A stretch of 64,000 nt of DNA from Ornithinimicrobium cerasi. GTDB taxonomy: Bacteria > Actinomycetota > Actinomycetes > Actinomycetales > Dermatophilaceae. The position numbers and the translations under genes were made by a program. The stretch lies in the NCBI RefSeq assembly GCF_003702705.1, contig NZ_QZMN01000014.1, forward strand, positions 62,001 through 126,000. Reading direction: 5' to 3'. Below the pieces are notes generated by a model that ran no database searches, was not told the origin of the DNA, and worked only from the letters and a program-made list of their open reading frames with translations. Positions 27,420 to 37,715 of this stretch are shown here, in pieces. Position 1 is the stretch's first letter. Each line of letters opens with the position of its first letter.

Positions 27420-27863
27420 GTGGGCACCCGCACCGCGAGCGACCAGCGGTTGCGCGACCTGGCGCTGCTGCGACGGGTCCGTGACCGGATCGACCGCGAC
27501 TACGCCCAGCCGCTGGACGTGCCCGCGCTCGCCCGGGAGGTGCACCTGTCGGCGGGCCACCTCTCCCGCCAGTTCCGGGAGGCCTACGGGGAGTCGCCCT
27601 ACTCCTACCTGATGACCCGCCGGGTCGAGCGTGCGATGACCCTGCTGCGCCGGGGTGACCTCAGCGTGACCGAGATCTGCTTCCAGGTCGGCTTCTCCTC
27701 GCTCGGCACCTTCAGCACCCGCTTCTCCGAGCTGGTCGGGATGTCGCCGAGCGTCTACCGCAGGGATGCCGGGCGGCTGGCCATCCCGCCGTGCGTCACG
27801 AGGAAGGTGACCAGACCGATCAGGAATCGAGAAGCGCCGCTGCCGACGACACCCCTACCGTGA
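27420..27863 (+). CDS. AraC-family HTH regulator
   Basis: About 147 residues containing almost only the double-HTH AraC domain: RIDRDYAQPLDVPALAREVH, LSAGHLSRQFREAYGESPYSYL, and LSVTEICFQVGFSSLGTFST with FSELVGMSPSVYR. No ligand domain is present, as in small MarA/SoxS-like members. The start is unsure: GTG 27420 sits seven bases after a CATCAT box, but GTG 27390 and 27399 are also in frame. The stop lies in the -10 box of the VOC gene, so it may control the VOC/DUF1801 pair next to it. Confidence 0.78.
   Translation: MGTRTASDQRLRDLALLRRVRDRIDRDYAQPLDVPALAREVHLSAGHLSRQFREAYGESPYSYLMTRRVERAMTLLRRGDLSVTEICFQVGFSSLGTFSTRFSELVGMSPSVYRRDAGRLAIPPCVTRKVTRPIRNREAPLPTTPLP
27856..27861 (+). promoter_or_regulatory. 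-10 box of a leaderless promoter for the VOC gene
   Basis: TACCGT, seven bases before ATG 27869; it overlaps the AraC stop codon by one base. Confidence 0.5.
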
Positions 27864-27868
27864 AGCGC

Positions 27869-28276
27869 ATGGACATCACCATTCAGTCAAGCTTCCTGCC
27901 GGCGGACGACCCCGAGGCGTCGCTGGCCTTCTACCGCGACGCCCTGGGCTTCGAGGTCCGCGGGGACGTGGGCTCGGGCCAGATGCGCTGGATCACGGTC
28001 GGCCCTCCCGGTCAGCCGAACACCTCGATCGTCCTGCACCCGCCGGCGGTCGACCCGGGCATCACGGACGACGAGCGTGCCGTCATCACCGAGATGATGG
28101 CCAAGGGCACCTACGCCGGCATCAACTTGGCGGCCACGGACCTGGACGCCGCGTTCGAGCGGGTGCAGGCCAGCGGGGCCGACGTCATGCAGGAGCCGAT
28201 GGACCAGGACTGGGGTGCGCGGGACTTCGCGGTGCGGGACCCGGCCGGCAACTCCGTCCGCATCCAGCAGGCCTGA
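27869..28276 (+). CDS. VOC-fold (glyoxalase/bleomycin-resistance-like) protein
   Basis: 135-residue protein with two beta-alpha-beta-beta-beta modules. The opening SSFLPADDPEASLAFYRDALGF and the end FAVRDPAGNSVRIQQ are family hallmarks; INLAATDLDAAFERVQASGADVMQEP starts the second module. Members bind a metal and small molecules for detoxification or resistance; the substrate is unknown. The set AraC-VOC-DUF1801 suggests a small inducible stress or resistance unit (inference). Confidence 0.83.
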   Translation: MDITIQSSFLPADDPEASLAFYRDALGFEVRGDVGSGQMRWITVGPPGQPNTSIVLHPPAVDPGITDDERAVITEMMAKGTYAGINLAATDLDAAFERVQASGADVMQEPMDQDWGARDFAVRDPAGNSVRIQQA

Positions 28277-28298
28277 CCGACCCCGAAGGAGAGCGACC

Positions 28299-28733
28299 AT
28301 GGCAGGGACGACGAACAAGGAGTCCTTCTCCGCGGCGGAGAAGAAGGCGATGAAGGAGCGCGCGGCCGAGCTCAGGGCGAGCCAGAAAAAGGAGAAGCTG
28401 GAGGAGGCGGTCCTGGAGAAGATCGCCGAGATGCCCGAGGACGAGCAGAAGCTGGCGAGACAGGTCCACGGGATCGTCAGGGAGGTGGCGCCGGACCTGA
28501 AGGCGAAGTCCTGGTACGGCATGCCGGCCTACGCCGACGCGAACGGCAAGATCGTCGTCTTCTTCCAAGGCGCCTCGAAGTTCGAGGCCCGTTACTCCAC
28601 CATCGGATTCGACGAGGCCGCACACCTCGACGAGGGCTCGATGTGGCCGGTCTCCTGGGCCCTCACCGCGCTCACCGACACCGACGCCGACAAGATCAGG
28701 GAGCTCGTGAGGCGGGCGGCCGGCACCGACTGA
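28299..28733 (+). CDS. DUF1801-type protein
   Basis: 144 residues. The N-terminal third is charged and probably helical (SAAEKKAMKERAAELRASQKKEKLEE). The rest resembles the DUF1801/YdhG (iron-chaperone-like) fold: IVREVAPDLKAKSWYGMPAYA, KIVVFFQGASKFEARYSTIGF, and a final helix. ATG 28299 has a GAAGGAGAG ribosome site. It follows the VOC gene by 22 bases. The molecular role of this family is not settled. Confidence 0.72.
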   Translation: MAGTTNKESFSAAEKKAMKERAAELRASQKKEKLEEAVLEKIAEMPEDEQKLARQVHGIVREVAPDLKAKSWYGMPAYADANGKIVVFFQGASKFEARYSTIGFDEAAHLDEGSMWPVSWALTALTDTDADKIRELVRRAAGTD

Positions 28734-28747
28734 CCTCCCACCCCCGC

Positions 28748-28817
28748 ACCTGTGCAACGACGTCGGAGCTGTGCGCGGGTTATGACACCCGTACAAGTGA
28801 CCTCGAGGTGCACAGGT
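28748..28817. repeat. 70-bp structured repeat, left copy
   Basis: The ends are a perfect 9-bp inverted repeat, ACCTGTGCA (28748-28756) and TGCACAGGT (28809-28817). Inside is a second fold, CGGGT/ACCCG. Length, ends and the next six bases (CGGGAA) are shared with the copy at 29900-29969; the two match at about 46 of 70 positions by my manual alignment. The pair flanks one gene. Confidence 0.8.
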
Positions 28818-28862
28818 CGGGAAGGGCGGGCATCGCCGGCTGACGGTCGGACGAAGGGACGT

Positions 28863-29810
28863 TCAGGCGACGGGCCGGCGGCGGACCCGGGCTCGACTGA
28901 AGGCGGCCCGGATCTTTGCCAGTACGCGCTCGGGCTGAGCAAGGTCCGACCAGGTGATCCGGACGATCTCGTACCCGAGCTCACGGAGCCGGTCCTCGCG
29001 ACGCTTCTCTGCGACCAGGTCGACCCTGCCGCTGTACTTGAGCGCCCCGTCGAACTCGACGATCGTCCAATGCTCCCGAAACAGGAAGTCCACGATGCCC
29101 ACCAGGTCCCCGGCCTTGTCACGGACCGGCACCTGCAGCTCGGGCGCCGGCAACCCGACCGTGTGCATGATCCACCTGCACCGCGTCTCCCCGCCCGAGT
29201 CGCTGAGGCCCGTGGCGTGCTCCAGGATCACGTCGGCTCGTGGGGACCTGGGTCCGACGATGCACGGTCTGGCCCTCTCCAGGCCAGGCGGGTCGGTTGC
29301 CCCGACGCGCAGGGCTGAGTCTGCGCTGACCAGGCCCGAGACGACCCCTGAGGCGACCCCGACCTGCAGGCACGCAAGCTCGGGGACGACCACAGGTATG
29401 CCGTCCCGTTCGGCCACCCAGCGGGGGAGGACGGGGGGATGCACATGAACGACCTTCCCGCTCCGACCGCGGCGGCCGTCGGTGCGGACCAGGTGCACGC
29501 GGTCGTCCACGTCGTAGACGCCGATGCCGAGCACGGCAAGGGCGCTGTGATGACTCAGCGCGTACGGCGAGGCCGGTGCGCACAGGACCAGCGCCACGGC
29601 CCGTGCGCGCAGCTCGTGCCGGTCCCAGTGGCTGGCCTCCCGCCACCTCGCCCCGTCAACGAAGGAGGATCGACGGATCCGCACCAGGACATCCGCAGCG
29701 AGCAAGGACCTGAGCTGGACCGGCGTCACGCCCAGAGCCGCCAGCTGCGCCGTCGTGGCGACGCCACCGTGTGCGCCGAGGACGGCCCGTACCTCGTTGA
29801 CGTCCGACAT
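28863..29810 (-). CDS. AbiEi-like winged-helix plus DUF559 (VSR-like) nuclease domain protein
   Basis: 315 residues in two parts. The N-terminus resembles the AbiEi antitoxin winged helix (HGGVATTAQLAALGVTPVQL, then a basic RIRRSSFVDGARW). The C-terminal ~100 residues look like the DUF559/very-short-patch-repair endonuclease fold: GIVDFLF and WTIVEFDG supply acidic residues, and the helix AEKRREDRLRELGYEIVRITW ends in the usual YEIVRIT strand (quoted as RREDRLRELGYEIVRITW). No AbiEii toxin gene is nearby. ATG 29810 is seven bases after a CAGGCT box. Two similar 70-bp repeats flank it. Its activity is untested; these proteins are common and multicopy in actinobacteria to my knowledge. Confidence 0.72.
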   Translation of the reverse strand: MSDVNEVRAVLGAHGGVATTAQLAALGVTPVQLRSLLAADVLVRIRRSSFVDGARWREASHWDRHELRARAVALVLCAPASPYALSHHSALAVLGIGVYDVDDRVHLVRTDGRRGRSGKVVHVHPPVLPRWVAERDGIPVVVPELACLQVGVASGVVSGLVSADSALRVGATDPPGLERARPCIVGPRSPRADVILEHATGLSDSGGETRCRWIMHTVGLPAPELQVPVRDKAGDLVGIVDFLFREHWTIVEFDGALKYSGRVDLVAEKRREDRLRELGYEIVRITWSDLAQPERVLAKIRAAFSRARVRRRPVA

Positions 29811-29817
29811 GCCCCCG

Positions 29818-29823
29818 AGCCTG
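29818..29823 (-). promoter_or_regulatory. -10-like box before the AbiEi/DUF559 gene
   Basis: CAGGCT on the minus strand, seven bases before ATG 29810; the first base departs from TANNNT. Confidence 0.4.
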
Positions 29824-29899
29824 ACCCATCGCTGGCCCGGCGGGCTGCGGTTGTCCACAGGCGGGCACGGGTAGGCCCGGGCCTCAGCCCGCCCTCACC

Positions 29900-29969
29900 A
29901 CCTGTGCACCGTAAGGGAGGTTGTGCACGCGAAATAGCACGGGCACAAGGTCGCTAGCGGTGCACAGGT
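29900..29969. repeat. 70-bp structured repeat, right copy
   Basis: The ends form a perfect 11-bp inverted repeat, ACCTGTGCACC (29900-29910) and GGTGCACAGGT (29959-29969). Inside, TTGTGC and GCACAA can form a second stem. It is the same length as the left copy and is followed by the same CGGGAA. Confidence 0.8.
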
Positions 29970-30007
29970 CGGGAAAGCGCGCAGGTGGCCCACAGGGGTG
30001 CGCTGGC

Positions 30008-33964
<3,957 letters not shown>

Positions 33965-33973
33965 CGCGGGCTC

Positions 33974-36253
33974 CTAGGCGCTGGGGGCGGCGGGCGGGAA
34001 GGTCTGGCCGGTGAGGGTCTCGTAGGCCTCGACGTAGCGGGCCCGCGTCAGCGCGACCACCTCGTCCGGCAGCGACGGGGGAGGGGCGTCGGAGCGTCGG
34101 TCCCACCCGCTGTCGGGAGAGGTGAGCCAGTCACGCAGCACCTGCTTGTCGTATGACGTCTGCGTGCGCCCCGGTGCCCACTCGTCGGCCCGCCAGAAGC
34201 GTGAGGAGTCGGGAGTGAGCACCTCATCGGCGAGGATGACGTCGACGACGTCGGGATCTACTGCGGCCCAGTCGATCTCGCCCTCGAGTGCGTCAGCGGG
34301 GGAGATGCCGAGAGCCGCGGCCAGCTCCTCGGGGTCGACACCGAACTCCACCTTCGTGTCGGCGATGAGGATCCCCCGGCCGGCGGCGATCTCGTTGCCG
34401 CGCTGCAGGATCGCGACGGTGAGGTCCCTGACCCTGGCCGCGAGGCGGGGACCGACCAGGTCCTCCACCTCTGCGAAGGAGATCGGCTGGTCGTGCTCGC
34501 CGGCGGGCGCCTTGGTGCTGGGCGTGAAGACCGGCTCCGGCAGACGCGACCCGTCGACCAGACCGTCCGGCAGCCGGACCCCCGAGACGGTGCCGGACGC
34601 GGCATACTCGGCCAGACCGCCGCCGGTGAGGAACGCCCGGGCGACGCACTCGACCGGGAGCATCCGCAGCCGGCGGACGTAGACCGCGCGTCCCGCGACC
34701 GCGGGCGGCACGTCCGTCGCGACGACGTGGTGCGGGGCCAGGTCGGCGAGCTGGTCGAACCACCACAGCGAGAGCTGGGTCAGCACGGCACCCTTGTCCG
34801 GCACCGGTGTGGACAGCACGTGGTCGTAGGCGCTGACCCGGTCCGAGGCCACGAGGAGCAGGCGCGTCCCGTCGTGCTCACCGGTCCGGTGGTCCAGCGG
34901 TGCGTAGAGACCGCGCACCTTGCCGGAGTAGATCAGCTCGTGGCCCGCCAGCGGCGGTGACGCGGTGCCCCCGGGGACGACGACGTCCCCCTGCTCGGCG
35001 GCACGGGCGATGTCCCCGCGGAAGAAGGAACCGTCCAGGGAGATCCGGTGGACGGCCGAGTAGGCACGCGCCCGCGCCTGCGCGAGGTCCTCGCCGAGAC
35101 CCACGACGGACAGCACCCGGCCCCCGGAGGAGACGAGCTGGTCGTCCACCAGCCGGGTGCCCGCGTGCAGGACGTGGACGCCCTCCACCTCCTCGGCGGG
35201 CGTCAGGCCCGCGACCGCGCCGCCGGTCACGGGTGATGCCGGGTACCCCTCGGCTGCGACGACGACCGTGACGGCGCTGAGCGGCGACCACTCCAGCGGG
35301 GGCACCTCGGCGAGGCGGCCCTCCGCAGCCGCGAGGAGCACCCCCGCCAGCGGCGTCCGGAGGCGGGCGAGCACCGACTGGGTCTCCGGGTCCCCGAACC
35401 TGGCGTTGAACTCGACGACGCGCGGACCGGCGGCCGTCAGCGCGAGGCCGACGTAGAGCACCCCGGTGAACGGCGTGCCGCGACGGGCCATCTCCTCGAT
35501 CGTCGGCAGGGCGACGGCGCGGACCACGTCGGGGACGAGGCCCGGCACCTGCTCGTCCATCCAGGGGAGGGGGCTGTAGGCGCCCATGCCGCCCGTGTTG
35601 GGACCGGTGTCCCCGTCGCCGACCCGCTTGAAGTCCTGGGCCGGTGCGAGGGGCAGGACGGTGCGGCCGTCGGCGAGGCAGAACAACGACACCTCGGGGC
35701 CGTCGAGGAAGTCCTCGACGACGACGCGCCCGCCCTTCCGGGACAGGCAGGCGGCGGCGTGGTCGAGGGCGACGGCCCGGTCAGAGGTGACGACGACCCC
35801 CTTGCCCGCGGCGAGACCGTCCTCCTTGACCACGTAGGGGGCCCCGGTGGCCTCCAGGGCGACCACCACCGCGGCCAGGTCCTGGCACACGTGGGCCGCC
35901 GCGGTCGGGACGCCGGCCGACCGCATGACCTCCTTGGCGAAGGCCTTGCTGCCCTCGAGCCGGGCGGCCGCGGTGCTCGGCCCGAAGCACGGGACCCCGG
36001 CCTCGACCAGCGCGTCGGCCACGCCTGCCACGAGGGGCGCCTCCGGACCGACGACCACGAGGCCCACCCCTTCAGCCATGGCCAGGGCGACCACCGCCGC
36101 GACGTCGGTCGGGTCGCCCGGGACGCACCGGGCGGTCGTGGCGATGCCCGGGTTGCCGGGGAGCGCCAGGAGCTCGGTCACGTCGGGGTCGGCGGCCAGG
36201 GAACGGGCCAGGGCGTGCTCGCGCGCGCCGGCGCCGAGGAGGAGGACCTTCAC
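33974..36253 (-). CDS. purD-purC: PurD-PurC fusion: GAR synthetase / SAICAR synthetase
   Basis: 759-residue bifunctional protein. Residues 1 to about 420 are GAR synthetase (PurD): VLLLGAGAREHALA, the ATP-grasp core KEDGLAAGKGVVV, GPNTGGMGAYSP and FNARFGDPETQ. A linker (about 421-437) leads to SAICAR synthetase (PurC): LIYSGKVRGLY (439-450), VASDRVSAYDHVL (468-480), TKAPAGEHDQPISF and LIADTKVEFGVD. The frame is open through the junction near 34,940-35,000 with no stop. The enzymes do non-adjacent steps (2 and 8 in the usual numbering). GTG 36253 lies eight bases after a TAGGCT box. It is upstream of purL in the same operon. Confidence 0.95.
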   Translation of the reverse strand: MKVLLLGAGAREHALARSLAADPDVTELLALPGNPGIATTARCVPGDPTDVAAVVALAMAEGVGLVVVGPEAPLVAGVADALVEAGVPCFGPSTAAARLEGSKAFAKEVMRSAGVPTAAAHVCQDLAAVVVALEATGAPYVVKEDGLAAGKGVVVTSDRAVALDHAAACLSRKGGRVVVEDFLDGPEVSLFCLADGRTVLPLAPAQDFKRVGDGDTGPNTGGMGAYSPLPWMDEQVPGLVPDVVRAVALPTIEEMARRGTPFTGVLYVGLALTAAGPRVVEFNARFGDPETQSVLARLRTPLAGVLLAAAEGRLAEVPPLEWSPLSAVTVVVAAEGYPASPVTGGAVAGLTPAEEVEGVHVLHAGTRLVDDQLVSSGGRVLSVVGLGEDLAQARARAYSAVHRISLDGSFFRGDIARAAEQGDVVVPGGTASPPLAGHELIYSGKVRGLYAPLDHRTGEHDGTRLLLVASDRVSAYDHVLSTPVPDKGAVLTQLSLWWFDQLADLAPHHVVATDVPPAVAGRAVYVRRLRMLPVECVARAFLTGGGLAEYAASGTVSGVRLPDGLVDGSRLPEPVFTPSTKAPAGEHDQPISFAEVEDLVGPRLAARVRDLTVAILQRGNEIAAGRGILIADTKVEFGVDPEELAAALGISPADALEGEIDWAAVDPDVVDVILADEVLTPDSSRFWRADEWAPGRTQTSYDKQVLRDWLTSPDSGWDRRSDAPPPSLPDEVVALTRARYVEAYETLTGQTFPPAAPSA

Positions 36254-36261
36254 GGATCGCG

Positions 36262-36267
36262 AGCCTA
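36262..36267 (-). promoter_or_regulatory. -10 box of a leaderless promoter for purD-purC
   Basis: TAGGCT on the minus strand, eight bases before GTG 36253. Confidence 0.5.
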
Positions 36268-36370
36268 GTTCGTTCCCGGGCACGGCACGAGGTCCGGTCC
36301 GACGGGTCCGCCCGGGGCAGACCCGTCGGGTGCGCATGGGCACATCGCCCGGAAACCGCTGGAGAATAGG

Positions 36371-36417
36371 TGTGGCCCCCCTGGGAGGCAGGGGGGGTAT
36401 CTCCCAGGAGGGCCACA
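36371..36417. promoter_or_regulatory. 17-bp inverted repeat in the purine/LuxR control region
   Basis: The left arm 36371-36387 (TGTGGCCCCCCTGGGAG) and right arm 36401-36417 (CTCCCAGGAGGGCCACA) pair at 16 of 17 positions around a 13-base loop with a G-run. It lies between divergent genes, over 100 bases from either start, so it could be an operator, an attenuator or part of a small RNA. Confidence 0.55.
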
Positions 36418-36572
36418 TCGCAGGGCGAGGTCAGCCAGATTGATGGGGGGGCATATATCCGGCGACTCACACTTTCCCTGCACCGGCCGAAGCCGGTGAA
36501 TCCAATATGGCACACGTCGCGGCCGATGTCACACCGGCCCGTGTCGGGATGGCGTCATTGTCGGCGATCCGA

Positions 36573-36578
36573 CAGGAT
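36573..36578 (+). promoter_or_regulatory. -10-like box before the second LuxR-HTH gene
   Basis: CAGGAT, seven bases before ATG 36586. TTGTCG at 36558-36563 could be a -35 with rather short spacing. The box overlaps and so argues against ATG 36577. Confidence 0.45.
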
Positions 36579-36585
36579 GGCGCGC

Positions 36586-37611
36586 ATGACGACCTGGACG
36601 GGTGGGTCCCCGGCATTCTCGCGGCCGCACGGTGACGCGTACGAGGAGCTGGTCAGCCGGGTCTACATCACCGCGGTGCGGCTGGGCAGGCCCACCCGGG
36701 ACGCGCTGCGCAACGAGGGCCTGCGGGACGAGGAGATCGACGACCTGACCGCCGAGCTCGTGGCCCGGGAGCTGTTCCTGCCCGGGATCGACCCGGACAG
36801 CTGGCAGGTCGCACCGCCGCGGGAGGCGATGACGCGCATCGCGGACCGCATCGAGCGTCGGGCTGCGATGAGCCGGGCGACGGCCTCCGAGGTGGAGCAG
36901 CTCTGGCGCGCCGCCGTCGGGGACGGGCGCGTGATGGAGGCCCCGGGGATGGACCTGCTCAAGGGGGTCCAGGACATCGTCGACCGGGTCCGCGGGCTGC
37001 ACCGGGTGGCCGAGGAGCGGCTCTGGTGGGCCATGGACGCCTCGGCCGCGTCCTGCCAGCTGCTCCAGCAGGCCGCGGACGACCCCGACCTCCTCTCGAT
37101 CCGGCCAGGGGCGGACGTGCGCGTCATGCTCGACACCGCCCTCCTCGAGGACGAGGCCGCGCTGCGCTTCATGGAGCGCCACGAGGCTGCCGGTCACCCG
37201 GTGCGCGTCGGCAACGGGATCCCGTTCTCCCTGCTGCTGTGCGACAACAGGGCCGCGCTGCTGGACCTGAGCCGCCACGACCCCCTCGGCGACGGGTCGC
37301 TGGAGGCCCGGCGGACCGGGCCCCTGCTCGCCATCGGGACGCTGCTCGACGAGATCTGGCAGCTGTGCACCCCCTACCGGACCACCGCGGAGGCGGCAGC
37401 GCGCGCCCCGGGCAGTCGGGCCCCTCTCGACCAGCGCGACCTGCGCATCCTCAACCTCCTCACCACGGGGGCCAGTGACCAGCTCATCGCCCGCCAGACC
37501 GGGGTGTCCGTGCGCACGGTCGAGCGGCGGGTCCGCTACCTCATGGACCATCTCGCCGCGGCGACACGCTTCCAGGCGGGGGTCCAGGCGGTCCGGCGCG
37601 GCTGGGTATGA
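36586..37611 (+). CDS. LuxR-type HTH regulator, second paralogue
   Basis: 341 residues. The N-terminal half is helical with a TrmB-like arrangement (EELVSRVYITAVRLGRPTRDAL, EEIDDLTAELVARELFL). A central segment (GADVRVMLDTALLED...HPVRVGNGIPFSLLLCDNRAALLDL) resembles the PLD-like sensing part of TrmB relatives. The C-terminus is a LuxR/GerE HTH (ILNLLTTGASDQLIARQTG, VRTVERRVRYLMDHL, TRFQAG). It shares layout and the TRFQ-G ending with the regulator at 24063-25052. It is divergent from the purine operon and could regulate it; there is no direct evidence. Confidence 0.77.
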   Translation: MTTWTGGSPAFSRPHGDAYEELVSRVYITAVRLGRPTRDALRNEGLRDEEIDDLTAELVARELFLPGIDPDSWQVAPPREAMTRIADRIERRAAMSRATASEVEQLWRAAVGDGRVMEAPGMDLLKGVQDIVDRVRGLHRVAEERLWWAMDASAASCQLLQQAADDPDLLSIRPGADVRVMLDTALLEDEAALRFMERHEAAGHPVRVGNGIPFSLLLCDNRAALLDLSRHDPLGDGSLEARRTGPLLAIGTLLDEIWQLCTPYRTTAEAAARAPGSRAPLDQRDLRILNLLTTGASDQLIARQTGVSVRTVERRVRYLMDHLAAATRFQAGVQAVRRGWV

Positions 37612-37617
37612 CGTCCC

Positions 37618-37635
37618 GCGCGCGGTCCCGCGCGC
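37618..37635. terminator. Short GC hairpin after the second LuxR-HTH gene
   Basis: GCGCGCGG (37618-37625) and CCGCGCGC (37628-37635) form a stem 6 bases after the stop; the 2-base gap means the top pair opens. It sits just before the helicase promoter. Confidence 0.35.
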
Positions 37636-37644
37636 GCCGCTCGG

Positions 37645-37650
37645 TACAGT
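37645..37650 (+). promoter_or_regulatory. -10 box of the HelD-like helicase gene
   Basis: TACAGT matches TANNNT. Transcription would start near 37657 and give a leader of about 60 bases with the ribosome site GAGAGGA. Confidence 0.5.
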
Positions 37651-37715
37651 TGATGCTTTGTCAGGGGTCGGGCACGTGGGGCCGAGCCCCGTCCCGTGCG
37701 GCAGAGAGGATGCGT

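Larger units (their letters stand above)
28748..29969. mobile_element. Candidate mobile or domesticated unit: repeat-flanked AbiEi/DUF559 gene
   Basis: Two 70-bp elements with inverted-repeat ends, in direct orientation, enclose a single nuclease-like gene (1222 bp in all). I see no transposase and no target-site duplication that I can verify. The reading as a mobile unit is inference; the flanking repeats themselves are plain in the sequence. Confidence 0.4.
36254..36585. promoter_or_regulatory. Divergent control region between purD-purC and the second LuxR-HTH gene
   Basis: 332 bp without a gene I can support. It holds the leaderless -10 boxes of both genes, the long inverted repeat 36371-36417, AT-rich pieces around 36450-36460 and 36505-36512, and TATTCT on the minus strand near 36364, another possible -10 element. 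Confidence 0.5.

Noticed and set aside
28863-29810. A full AbiE toxin-antitoxin system
   Set aside because: The AbiEi-like part is fused to a DUF559 nuclease-like domain and no AbiEii gene is adjacent on either side.
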